Shown piece by piece: positions 27,960 to 36,262 of a stretch of DNA of 64,000 bases (position 1 is the stretch's first letter; each line of letters opens with the position of its first letter). Made by a program: the position numbers and the translations under genes. This stretch comes from Flavobacterium cheongpyeongense. GTDB taxonomy: Bacteria > Bacteroidota > Bacteroidia > Flavobacteriales > Flavobacteriaceae. The stretch is taken from the NCBI RefSeq assembly GCF_003202435.1, contig NZ_QJHK01000004.1, forward strand, positions 298,120 through 362,119. Direction: 5' to 3'. Under the pieces are notes generated by a model. It made no database searches. It saw only the letters and a program-made list of their open reading frames with translations, and was not told the origin of the DNA.

Positions 27960-28508
27960 ATGAGCAATTCAAATGTAAATATGGTAGCCCCTCCTGAAGG
28001 TGTTGTTGGTGAAGGTTTTTTTGCCACAAAACTAAATGACGTTGTGGGTCTGGCACGAGCAAATTCTCTTTGGCCATTGCCTTTTGCAACTTCATGCTGT
28101 GGTATAGAATTTATGGCTACTATGGCTTCACATTACGATTTAGCCCGATTTGGTTCTGAGCGTGTGAGTTTTTCTCCCCGTCAGGCTGATATGTTAATGG
28201 TAATGGGAACTATTTCTAAAAAAATGGCTCCTATTTTAAGGCAGGTTTATGAACAAATGTCTGAACCTCGATGGGTAATTGCAGTTGGAGCCTGCGCTTC
28301 ATCAGGCGGAATCTTCGATACTTATTCAGTTTTACAAGGAATTGACAAAGTAATTCCTGTTGATGTATACGTGCCAGGATGCCCTCCAAGACCAGAACAA
28401 ATTGTTGACGGTGTGATGAAACTTCAAGAATTGGTAAAAAGTGAATCTGTGAGACGAAGAAGCTCTCCGGAATATCAAGAATTATTAGCTTCCTATAACA
28501 TTTCATAA
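27960..28508 (+). CDS. nuoB: NADH-quinone oxidoreductase subunit B
   Basis: Carries the terminal cluster N2 of complex I next to the quinone site. The 182 residues show the tandem cysteines in ATSCCGIEF and the two further ligands in GACASSGG and VPGCPPRPE. Length is normal. It starts right after the inverted heptad spacer and ends 1 nt before nuoC. Confidence 0.98.
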   Translation: MSNSNVNMVAPPEGVVGEGFFATKLNDVVGLARANSLWPLPFATSCCGIEFMATMASHYDLARFGSERVSFSPRQADMLMVMGTISKKMAPILRQVYEQMSEPRWVIAVGACASSGGIFDTYSVLQGIDKVIPVDVYVPGCPPRPEQIVDGVMKLQELVKSESVRRRSSPEYQELLASYNIS

Positions 28509-28509
28509 G

Positions 28510-29031
28510 ATGGCTTTAGAAAACACCCTGATTCAGGATAAACTTATCGAAACATTTGATTCAAGTGTTTTTAACTTTCAACAGGAAAGAGACATTTACT
28601 CATTTGAAACTTCTGCTGATAAAATTACAGCCCTGATTCTTTTTCTTAAAAACGATCCGGAATTACGATTTCATTTTTTAACTGACTTATGTGGCATTCA
28701 TTATCCTGATAATGAAACAGAGCGCCAGTTTGCAATTGTTTACCATCTTCATAACTGGTATGAAAACAAACGCATAAGAATTAAAGTATACCTTAACGGT
28801 GAAAAACCTGAAATCAAAACAATTTCAAATATTTTCTTAAGCTCCAACTGGATGGAAAGAGAAACATATGATTTTTTTGGCGTGAACTTTATTGGTCATC
28901 CGCAATTGAAACGTATTTTGAATATGGATGAAATGGTTTCTTTCCCGATGAGAAAAGAATTTCCAATGGAAGACAGTGGAAGAACTGATAAAGATGACCG
29001 ATTCTTTGGAAGAACAACAACAAATTGCTAA
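28510..29031 (+). CDS. nuoC: NADH-quinone oxidoreductase subunit C
   Basis: 30-kDa-type subunit of the peripheral arm, 173 residues, separate from NuoD (not the fused NuoCD of Escherichia coli). The family signature is visible as ERETYDFFGVNFIGHPQLKR and the C-terminal FPMRKEFPMEDSGR. It has no cofactor. Confidence 0.95.
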   Translation: MALENTLIQDKLIETFDSSVFNFQQERDIYSFETSADKITALILFLKNDPELRFHFLTDLCGIHYPDNETERQFAIVYHLHNWYENKRIRIKVYLNGEKPEIKTISNIFLSSNWMERETYDFFGVNFIGHPQLKRILNMDEMVSFPMRKEFPMEDSGRTDKDDRFFGRTTTNC

Positions 29032-29052
29032 ATAAGTAATTCAACATTATAA

Positions 29053-30291
29053 ATGTCAGAACTATTATTATCACCAGAGCATCGATATGCTAAAATTATA
29101 AAGGATAAACTAAACGAAGACGGAAGCGAGCTTTCAGTACTGAATTTAGGCCCTACACACCCAGCTACTCACGGTATTTTTCAAAATATTTTGTTGATGG
29201 ACGGAGAAAGAATTCTGGAAGCAGAACCAACTATTGGTTACATACACAGGGCTTTCGAAAAAATTGCAGAAAACCGTCCTTTTTACCAAATTACGCCTCT
29301 TACAGACCGTATGAACTATTGCTCTTCTCCTATCAACAACATGGGATGGTGGATGACTTTAGAAAAATTATTAGGTATTGAAGTTCCTAAAAGAGCACAA
29401 TATCTGAGAGTTATTGTAATGGAATTGGCTCGTATCACAGATCACTTAATCTGTAATTCAATTTTAGGGGTAGATACTGGTGCTTATACCGGTTTCTTAT
29501 ACGTTTTTCAATTTAGAGAAAAAATCTACGAAATCTACGAAGAAATTTGTGGTGCCCGTTTGACAACCAATATGGGAAGAATCGGTGGTTTTGAAAGAGA
29601 CTGGTCTCCCGAAGCGTTTAAAAAACTCGACAAATTCCTTGAAGAATTTCCAATTGCCTGGAAAGAATTCGAAAACTTATTCGAAAGAAACAGAATTTTT
29701 ATTGACAGAACGGTAAACGTTGGAGCAATCACAGCAGAACAGGCAATGGCTTACGGATTTACAGGACCCAACTTACGTGCTGCCGGGGTTGATTACGATG
29801 TTCGTGTTGCACAGCCTTATTCTTCTTACGAGGATTTCGATTTTATTGTTCCTGTTGGAAAATCGGGGGACACTTATGATCGATTCTGTGTTCGTAATGC
29901 CGAAGTTTGGGAAAGTTTAAGCATTATTCGTCAGGCACTGGAAAAAATGCCGCCCGGAAATGAATATCATGCAGAAGTTCCTGATTATTATCTTCCTCCA
30001 AAAGAAGACGTTTATACTTCAATGGAATCTTTAATTTATCACTTTAAAATTGTAATGGGAGAAGTTCCTGTACCAGTTGCAGAAATTTATCACCCAGTTG
30101 AAGGTGGAAATGGAGAAATCGGATTTTATTTAGTAACTGACGGAAGCAGAACACCTTACAGATTACATTTCAGAAGACCTTGCTTTATTTATTATCAGGC
30201 TTATCCGGAAATGATCAAAGGCGCATTACTATCAGATGCCATTGTTATTTTGTCAAGCTTAAATGTTATTGCCGGAGAATTAGATGCATAA
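29053..30291 (+). CDS. nuoD: NADH-quinone oxidoreductase subunit D
   Basis: 49-kDa subunit, forms the quinone-binding pocket with NuoB. The 412 residues include LGPTHPATHGIFQ (quinone-site His), EPTIGYIHRAFEK, TDRMNYCSSPINNMGW and the C-terminal DAIVILSSLNVIAGELDA. Related to [NiFe]-hydrogenase large subunits but without the metal-binding cysteines, as expected for NuoD. Confidence 0.98.
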   Translation: MSELLLSPEHRYAKIIKDKLNEDGSELSVLNLGPTHPATHGIFQNILLMDGERILEAEPTIGYIHRAFEKIAENRPFYQITPLTDRMNYCSSPINNMGWWMTLEKLLGIEVPKRAQYLRVIVMELARITDHLICNSILGVDTGAYTGFLYVFQFREKIYEIYEEICGARLTTNMGRIGGFERDWSPEAFKKLDKFLEEFPIAWKEFENLFERNRIFIDRTVNVGAITAEQAMAYGFTGPNLRAAGVDYDVRVAQPYSSYEDFDFIVPVGKSGDTYDRFCVRNAEVWESLSIIRQALEKMPPGNEYHAEVPDYYLPPKEDVYTSMESLIYHFKIVMGEVPVPVAEIYHPVEGGNGEIGFYLVTDGSRTPYRLHFRRPCFIYYQAYPEMIKGALLSDAIVILSSLNVIAGELDA

Positions 30292-30296
30292 AATGA

Positions 30297-30366
30297 ATTA
30301 TAAATTTTGAGTTATAAATTATAAATGCCGAAAACATTTAGAATTTAAAATTTAAGATTCAAAATA
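30297..30366. repeat. Ten-unit heptad array in the nuoD-nuoE spacer
   Basis: The spacer reads in exact 7-nt register: ATTATAA, ATTTTGA, GTTATAA, ATTATAA, ATGCCGA, AAACATT, TAGAATT, TAAAATT, TAAGATT, CAAAATA. Unit identity drifts, but the period is kept with no slips. Confidence 0.6.
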
Positions 30367-30373
30367 ATAAAAA

Positions 30374-30904
30374 ATGGAACGTAAACATTACAAACAAGAA
30401 ATAAATATGACTGAAGCATTGATGTCCCGCATCAATGAACTCATCAGTCATTATCCGGAAGATAAAAGAAAATCAGCTTTGTTACCTGTTCTGCATGAAG
30501 TGCAGGATGCACACGACAACTGGCTGAGTATTGAATTACAGGATAAAGTTGCTGAAATTTTGCACATCAAACCAATTGAGGTTTACGAAGTAGTTACTTT
30601 TTATACCATGTACAACCAAAAACCAATTGGAAAATACATGTTCGAATTCTGCCAGACTTCTTGTTGTTGTTTAAATGGTGCTGAAAATTTAATGGATTAC
30701 ACTTCTGAAAAATTAGGCATTAAAATGGGCGAAACAACTCCCGACGGAATGTTTACCATTGCCGGTGTAGAATGTTTAGGTGCATGCGGATACGCTCCTA
30801 TGATGCAGTTGGGCGATTTCTACAAAGAAAAACTGACAGAAGAAAAAATCGATCAGTTAATCGCTGATTGCAGAGATAATAAAATAATATTACACGATAA
30901 ATAA
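30374..30904 (+). CDS. nuoE: NADH-quinone oxidoreductase subunit E
   Basis: 24-kDa subunit carrying the [2Fe-2S] cluster N1a, 176 residues. Ligands are in FCQTSCCCLNG (C-x4-C; an extra Cys is present) and ECLGACGYAP (C-x3-C). The thioredoxin-like fold and the helical N-terminus (EVQDAHDNWLS) are typical. Normally followed directly by nuoF, but here two unrelated genes intervene. Confidence 0.96.
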   Translation: MERKHYKQEINMTEALMSRINELISHYPEDKRKSALLPVLHEVQDAHDNWLSIELQDKVAEILHIKPIEVYEVVTFYTMYNQKPIGKYMFEFCQTSCCCLNGAENLMDYTSEKLGIKMGETTPDGMFTIAGVECLGACGYAPMMQLGDFYKEKLTEEKIDQLIADCRDNKIILHDK

Positions 30905-30907
30905 AAA

Positions 30908-32008
30908 GTGGAAAACAATCATTTAACATATTTCAAAATCGAAAATTTCAAGAAGTTTGACTCTCTTGAAGTGAATGATATTGGACAATTTAATTTGATT
31001 GTTGGCGATAATAATGTCGGAAAGACTTGTTTGTTGGAGGCTTTGTTGTTTGATGAGAACAAATTTCAATTATTATCAAATTTTTATTTAGCGTTAACAA
31101 AAAGAGGACTTAAATTTCAGATTGAAGAGGTTACTAGAAAAGTAAATGATGTTTCAACAACTGAAATTTTCTATCCAAAAAAGAATTATTTTAAAGAATA
31201 TATTTTTGGAAAATATTCTAACAAAATAACTTTTAATTATACGAACAACAATAAAAATAAAAATGTTGAATTAAAAATAAATCCTAAAGAGAATGTTAAA
31301 AAACATCTGAACGGATTTGAAATTAATTCAAATATAAAGAAAGAAGATTATGTTAAACAATTTATTTGTTATGAAACAGATTCAATAGATGAAGATGTTG
31401 TAACTTATTGGATTTACGATTATGATGAGAATATTTTAAATTTTCCCTTAATCAGTTTTAACGACACTCCTTTAGAACAGGAGTCGAGAAGTGTATATGA
31501 AACATTAAAAACAAAAAGAGAAAAACAAATCTTAATTGATGTTTTAAAAGTAGTTAATCCAAATATCGTTGATATTGAATTAAGAGAGAATTTTGAAGAT
31601 TTAAAATCCGTTTTTTTAATCAGTTTTGAAGATAAAGACGAATTTGTTCCTTTGAATTTTCTAGGCGATGGTTTCAAAAGAATATTTTATATTGTATTGA
31701 AAGCATTATCATTAAAAGGAAAAAGAATATTAATCGATGAAATTGAAATAGGAATTCATTATTCAAAAATGAAAGATTTTTGGGTAAATATAATGAAGGT
31801 TTGCAAGGAATTAGATGTGCAATTATTTGCAACAACTCATTCGAGTGAATGTATTGAAGATTATGTTAAAGCGGCAAAAGAAGTTAATGAGAAAGATATA
31901 CGTTTGATTAAATTAAAAGAAAACAAAGATAAAACCATTAAAGCAATTTGCTTTCCTTATAATGAATTTGAAGATGTAGGAGGAGATATTTATACCGAAA
32001 ATCGTTAA
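30908..32008 (+). CDS. OLD/PARIS-like AAA ATPase inserted in the nuo operon
   Basis: A 366-residue ABC/SMC-like AAA ATPase (AAA_15/AAA_21 type) starting with GTG at 30908, 3 nt after the nuoE stop. Walker A is GDNNVGKT (residues 33-40), preceded by the typical LTYFKIENFKKFDSLEV. Walker B is RILIDEIEIGIH (about 270-281), and the switch histidine motif is ATTHSSE (about 305-311). A signature-like LGDGFKRIFYIVLKAL precedes Walker B. No C-terminal TOPRIM domain is fused; the next gene supplies one. A+T-rich and Asn/Lys-rich compared with nuo genes, suggesting transfer. Such ATPases paired with TOPRIM proteins (OLD family, PARIS AriA/AriB) act in phage defence; this role is inference here. Confidence 0.88.
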   Translation: MENNHLTYFKIENFKKFDSLEVNDIGQFNLIVGDNNVGKTCLLEALLFDENKFQLLSNFYLALTKRGLKFQIEEVTRKVNDVSTTEIFYPKKNYFKEYIFGKYSNKITFNYTNNNKNKNVELKINPKENVKKHLNGFEINSNIKKEDYVKQFICYETDSIDEDVVTYWIYDYDENILNFPLISFNDTPLEQESRSVYETLKTKREKQILIDVLKVVNPNIVDIELRENFEDLKSVFLISFEDKDEFVPLNFLGDGFKRIFYIVLKALSLKGKRILIDEIEIGIHYSKMKDFWVNIMKVCKELDVQLFATTHSSECIEDYVKAAKEVNEKDIRLIKLKENKDKTIKAICFPYNEFEDVGGDIYTENR

Positions 32009-32012
32009 AAAT

Positions 32013-32639
32013 ATGAATATTAAAATTTTCTGCGAAGGTATATCAGATCAACGATTTTTAAGAGATTTTCTATTTGTTCATTATAAAATAGCAATTAGTG
32101 AAGAAGAATTAAAAAAGAATAATGTTATTTACAATTTAGGGTCTTGGAATAAATTAAAGAATCATAAATTAAGAATAACGAATGATTTTTCAGATTACAC
32201 CTCGTTGATATTTTTGGATGCTGATGATGAAAAAGTAACTGATAAGCCAGGTTTTGATGCGACAATCAAATTCGTAACTGAATTAATGGCAACTTGGAAT
32301 TGGTCGAAATATGATATTTTTGTATTGCCAAACCATCAAGATACAGGAACGGTAGAAGATTTATTAGAAAATGTAATCAATAAAAAACATTTACAAATTT
32401 TTGAATGTTGGAATGAATTCGAAAATTGTTTGTCCAAAGACAAATCATTAACGATTCCAGCCAAAAAATCAAAAATATACAGCTATTTGGAATGTTTACA
32501 CGGAGTTACGAATCAAGAAAAAGACAAATGTAAAGATCCAAATAGAGATTTTCAAGACGAAAGTTTGTGGGATATTAAGAATTTAGAAAACCCATACATT
32601 TTAAAATTAAAAACATTTTTAGACAAACATTTAAAATAA
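32013..32639 (+). CDS. Small TOPRIM protein (DUF3226-like), ATPase partner
   Basis: A 208-residue protein with a minimal TOPRIM pattern: Glu8 in FCEGISDQRFL, and Asp69/Asp71 in LIFLDADDEK (the D-x-D). A third motif, LPNHQDTGTVEDLLENVI (about 105-122), is typical of the DUF3226/DUF4276-like group. It starts 4 nt after the ATPase stop and ends 2 nt before nuoF, so it is co-transcribed with both. TOPRIM proteins cleave or process nucleic acids; OLD nucleases carry the ATPase and TOPRIM on one chain and PARIS on two. The length is shorter than PARIS AriB, and family assignment is by motif only. A+T-rich like its partner. Confidence 0.8.
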   Translation: MNIKIFCEGISDQRFLRDFLFVHYKIAISEEELKKNNVIYNLGSWNKLKNHKLRITNDFSDYTSLIFLDADDEKVTDKPGFDATIKFVTELMATWNWSKYDIFVLPNHQDTGTVEDLLENVINKKHLQIFECWNEFENCLSKDKSLTIPAKKSKIYSYLECLHGVTNQEKDKCKDPNRDFQDESLWDIKNLENPYILKLKTFLDKHLK

Positions 32640-32641
32640 AT

Positions 32642-34012
32642 ATGTCAAAAAAAATATTATTAGACAAAATCAATATTCCGGGTATTAAAACCTACGAAGT
32701 ATATCGCCAGAATGGGGGTTATGCTTCTGTAGAAAAAGCTTTAAAAACGCTTACACCTGACGAAGTGGTTGAAGAAGTAAAAAAATCAGGAATCAGAGGT
32801 CGTGGTGGAGCAGGTTTCCCGGCGGGAATGAAATGGAGTTTTATTGATAAAAAATCAGGAAAACCAAGACATTTAGTTTGTAACGCTGACGAATCTGAAC
32901 CAGGAACTTTTAAAGATCGTTATTTGATGGAGTTTATTCCTCATTTATTGATTGAAGGAATGATTACTTCCAGTTTCGCTTTAGGTGCCAACCTATCCTA
33001 TATCTACATTCGTGGAGAATATATGTGGGTTTTCAAAATTTTAGAAAAAGCAATCAACGAAGCAAGAGCTGCGGGTTGGTTAGGAAAAAATATATTAGGT
33101 ACAGGTTACGATTTAGATTTATATGTTCACTGTGGAGCCGGAGCTTATATTTGCGGGGAAGAGACTGCACTTATAGAATCACTTGAAGGTAAAAGAGGCA
33201 ATCCTCGTATTAAACCACCTTTTCCTGCAGTTTCAGGACTTTGGGCAAATCCAACAGTAGTAAACAATGTAGAAACTATTGCTGCCGTGCCTTGGATTAT
33301 CAACAATTCAGGTGATGAATATGCTAAAATTGGAATTGGACGTTCTACAGGAACTAAACTAATCTCGGCTTCAGGACACATCAAAAACCCTGGGGTTTAT
33401 GAAATTGAATTAGGCTTGTCTGTTGAAGAATTCATGAATTCTGATGAGTATTTAGGCGGAATGTCATCAAACAGACCTTTAAAAGCTTTAGTACCGGGAG
33501 GTTCTTCAGTGCCAATTTTACCGGCTGAATTGATTTTTAAAACAGCTAATGGTGAAGACCGTTTAATGTCATACGAATCTTTAAGTGATGGTGGTTTTGC
33601 TACCGGATCTATGTTAGGTTCAGGAGGATTTATTGTTTACAACGACACATCATGTATCGTGAGAAATACATGGAATTTTGCCCGTTTTTACCACCATGAA
33701 TCTTGTGGGCAATGTACACCATGTCGTGAAGGAACTGGATGGTTAGAAAAAATATTACATCGTATTGAAAACGGTCATGGCCGTGAAGAGGATATTGAAT
33801 TGTTATGGAGCATTCAAAGTAAAATCGAAGGAAACACGATTTGTCCGCTTGGTGATGCAGCTTCGTGGCCAGTTGCAGCAGCTATTCGTCATTTCAGAGA
33901 AGAGTTTGAATACCATGTTCGTTTCCCTGAAAAAATAAAACACAGAGATCATTTTGTTACTGAACCTTTTTCTCAGGTTAAACATTTAGTAGGCAGTAAA
34001 ATAATCGTATAA
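32642..34012 (+). CDS. nuoF: NADH-quinone oxidoreductase subunit F
   Basis: 51-kDa subunit that binds NADH, FMN and the [4Fe-4S] cluster N3. The 456 residues contain the NADH-binding GRGGAGFPAGMKW, the FMN-binding GAGAYICGEETALIESLEG, and the cluster ligands ESCGQCTPCREGT plus the distal Cys in TICPLGDA. Length is normal. Separated from nuoE by the ATPase-TOPRIM pair, with a 2-nt gap to it. Confidence 0.98.
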   Translation: MSKKILLDKINIPGIKTYEVYRQNGGYASVEKALKTLTPDEVVEEVKKSGIRGRGGAGFPAGMKWSFIDKKSGKPRHLVCNADESEPGTFKDRYLMEFIPHLLIEGMITSSFALGANLSYIYIRGEYMWVFKILEKAINEARAAGWLGKNILGTGYDLDLYVHCGAGAYICGEETALIESLEGKRGNPRIKPPFPAVSGLWANPTVVNNVETIAAVPWIINNSGDEYAKIGIGRSTGTKLISASGHIKNPGVYEIELGLSVEEFMNSDEYLGGMSSNRPLKALVPGGSSVPILPAELIFKTANGEDRLMSYESLSDGGFATGSMLGSGGFIVYNDTSCIVRNTWNFARFYHHESCGQCTPCREGTGWLEKILHRIENGHGREEDIELLWSIQSKIEGNTICPLGDAASWPVAAAIRHFREEFEYHVRFPEKIKHRDHFVTEPFSQVKHLVGSKIIV

Positions 34013-34103
34013 TAAAAATATAAAAGAAGTACGAAGTTACTAATATAAAAAGGACAGCAAATCTTTTGAATATAGGCTTTCGACATTCAAATCATTAACA
34101 GAG

Positions 34104-35135
34104 ATGAAAGTAACCATAGACGGTCAAAGTATTGACGTAGAACCAGGAACCACCATCCTGCAGGCGGCGCGTATGATTGGAGGAGATTTAGTTCCGCCAG
34201 CCATGTGTTATTACTCCAAATTAAAAGGAAGCGGTGGAAAATGCCGTTGCTGTTTAGTGGAAGTTTCCAAAGGAAGTGAAGCTGACCCAAGACCAATGCC
34301 AAAATTGATGGCATCTTGTGTAACAGGCTGTATGGACGGAATGGAAGTGAACAGTAAATCTTCAGACAGAGTAACGGAAGCCCGGAAATCTGTAACAGAA
34401 TTTTTATTGATCAATCACCCATTAGACTGCCCGATTTGTGATCAGGCTGGTGAATGTGATCTTCAAAACTTAAGTTTCGAACACGGAAATCCAAAATCAC
34501 GTTTTATAGAAGAAAAAAGAACATTCGAACCAGAAGATATCGGTCCGAATATTCAACTGCATATGAACCGTTGCATTTTATGCCAAAGATGTGTACAGGT
34601 TGCTGATCAATTAACAGACAACAGAGTTCACGGAGTATTAGATCGTGGAGATCACGCTAATATTTCTACCGGTATTTCTAAAGCTATCGACAATGAATTC
34701 TCCGGAAACATGATTGATGTTTGTCCGGTTGGAGCATTGACAGATAAAACTTTCCGTTTTAAATCGAGAGTTTGGTTCAACAAGCCTTATAATGCGCACA
34801 GAGAATGTACGACTCCTGGATGCTGCGGTAAAACTACCGTTTGGATGTTTGGAGGAGAAATTCAGCGTGTAACAGGTCGTAAAGACGAGTATCATGAAGT
34901 AGAAGAGTTTATCTGCAACAGCTGTCGTTTTGACCATAAAAATGTAAATGACTGGGTGATTGAAGGACCAAGAGAATTTGAAAAAGATTCTGTGATCAAT
35001 CAAAATAACTACACTCAAAAATTAGAGAAAGTACAAATCGATACCGAAAAGAATATTCTTTTAGGAAGAGATATAGATCGTAAAAAAATCAGTATGGCTG
35101 AAATTCCGTTAAACACTAACAACCAAAATTCTTAA
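34104..35135 (+). CDS. nuoG: NADH-quinone oxidoreductase subunit G, short form
   Basis: Iron-sulfur subunit of the peripheral arm, 343 residues, against roughly 700-900 for full NuoG. Present are the [2Fe-2S] N1b ligands (PAMCYYSKLKGSGGKCRCC and later MASCVTGC), the His-ligated N5 (HPLDCPICDQAGECDLQ), the N4 motif (CILCQRCVQV with DVCPVGALT) and the start of the formate-dehydrogenase-like region (ECTTPGCCGKTT to CNSCRFDH). The molybdopterin-oxidoreductase-like domain that normally follows is absent. The frame ends cleanly 2 nt before nuoH, so this is a natural short form, as far as I know common in Flavobacteria, rather than a broken gene. Confidence 0.93.
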   Translation: MKVTIDGQSIDVEPGTTILQAARMIGGDLVPPAMCYYSKLKGSGGKCRCCLVEVSKGSEADPRPMPKLMASCVTGCMDGMEVNSKSSDRVTEARKSVTEFLLINHPLDCPICDQAGECDLQNLSFEHGNPKSRFIEEKRTFEPEDIGPNIQLHMNRCILCQRCVQVADQLTDNRVHGVLDRGDHANISTGISKAIDNEFSGNMIDVCPVGALTDKTFRFKSRVWFNKPYNAHRECTTPGCCGKTTVWMFGGEIQRVTGRKDEYHEVEEFICNSCRFDHKNVNDWVIEGPREFEKDSVINQNNYTQKLEKVQIDTEKNILLGRDIDRKKISMAEIPLNTNNQNS

Positions 35136-35137
35136 AC

Positions 35138-36193
35138 ATGGTAGATAGTACATTTATTATAGAGAAAAGTGTTGTTATTGTAGTTGTTTTTGCCATAACG
35201 ATGATTATGGCAATGTATTCTACCTGGGCTGAGCGAAAAGTTGCTGCTTTTTTACAGGATCGTGTGGGACCAAACCGTGCCGGATGGGGAGGATTATTAC
35301 AGCCTCTTGCTGATGGTTTAAAATTATTTTCGAAAGAAGAGTTTTTCCCAAATACACCAAACCGATTTTTATTTGTTGTAGGGCCTGCTATTGCCATGAG
35401 TACCGCTTTGATGACAAGTGCTGTTATTCCTTGGGGAGACAGATTACATCTTTTTGGAAGGGACATTTTACTACAAGCTACCGATATTAATATTGCTTTA
35501 TTATACTTCTTTGGCGTTGTTTCAGTTGGAGTGTACGGAATCATGATTGGTGGATGGGCATCAAATAATAAATTCTCGTTGATGGGAGCCGTTCGTGCGG
35601 CTTCTCAAATGGTTTCTTATGAAGTTGCGATGGGGTTATCGATGATTGCTTTGTTGATGATGACAGGTACTTTGAGTTTAAAAGAAATCTCCGAGCAACA
35701 AGCCGGAATGAACTGGAATGTTTTTTATCAGCCTTTATCTTTTCTTATTTTCCTAATTTGTGCTTTTGCCGAAACAAACAGAACGCCTTTTGATTTGGCA
35801 GAATGTGAATCTGAATTGATTGGTGGTTACCATACTGAATATTCATCTATGAAAATGGGATTCTATTTGTTTGCTGAGTATGCGAATATGTTTATCTCGG
35901 CGACTATTATATCCGTATTGTTTTTTGGAGGGTACAATTATCCCGGAATGGCCTGGATGGTTGAAAATGCAGGTGTAAACATCGCTAACCTATTAGGAAT
36001 TGTGGTTTTGTTTGCTAAAATATGTTTTTGGATCTTTTTCTACATGTGGGTTCGCTGGACGATTCCAAGATTTAGATATGACCAATTGATGCATCTGGGA
36101 TGGAAAATTTTGATTCCGCTTTCTATTGCTAATATTATCGTTACCGGAATTGTTATTTTGAGACACGATATAGCAGTTTATTTAGGATTTTAA
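35138..36193 (+). CDS. nuoH: NADH-quinone oxidoreductase subunit H
   Basis: Membrane subunit linking the peripheral and membrane arms and lining the quinone chamber; 351 residues with about eight transmembrane helices. Signatures: TWAERKVAAFLQDRVGPNRA, and AETNRTPFDLAECESELIGG with the acidic loop residues implicated in coupling. Followed three bases after its stop by a perfect hairpin. Confidence 0.97.
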   Translation: MVDSTFIIEKSVVIVVVFAITMIMAMYSTWAERKVAAFLQDRVGPNRAGWGGLLQPLADGLKLFSKEEFFPNTPNRFLFVVGPAIAMSTALMTSAVIPWGDRLHLFGRDILLQATDINIALLYFFGVVSVGVYGIMIGGWASNNKFSLMGAVRAASQMVSYEVAMGLSMIALLMMTGTLSLKEISEQQAGMNWNVFYQPLSFLIFLICAFAETNRTPFDLAECESELIGGYHTEYSSMKMGFYLFAEYANMFISATIISVLFFGGYNYPGMAWMVENAGVNIANLLGIVVLFAKICFWIFFYMWVRWTIPRFRYDQLMHLGWKILIPLSIANIIVTGIVILRHDIAVYLGF

Positions 36194-36195
36194 AT

Positions 36196-36230
36196 TTTGA
36201 AAGGTGTCGCAAAATGCGACACCTTTCAAA
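36196..36230. promoter_or_regulatory. Perfect 16-bp hairpin between nuoH and the ORF6N gene
   Basis: Arms 36196-36211 (TTTGAAAGGTGTCGCA) and 36215-36230 are exact reverse complements with an AAA loop. A 17-nt part, GGTGTCGCAAAATGCGA, occurs again inside the ORF6N coding sequence at 36463-36479. It could be an operator, an mRNA-processing or stability hairpin, or a partial terminator (no T tract follows). Confidence 0.75.
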
Positions 36231-36262
36231 GAGATATATTTCGTCTTATAAATAACATTACA

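Noticed and set aside
34104..35135. nuoG as a truncated pseudogene
   Set aside because: Clean end, tight spacing to nuoH and intact Fe-S motifs fit the natural short form.
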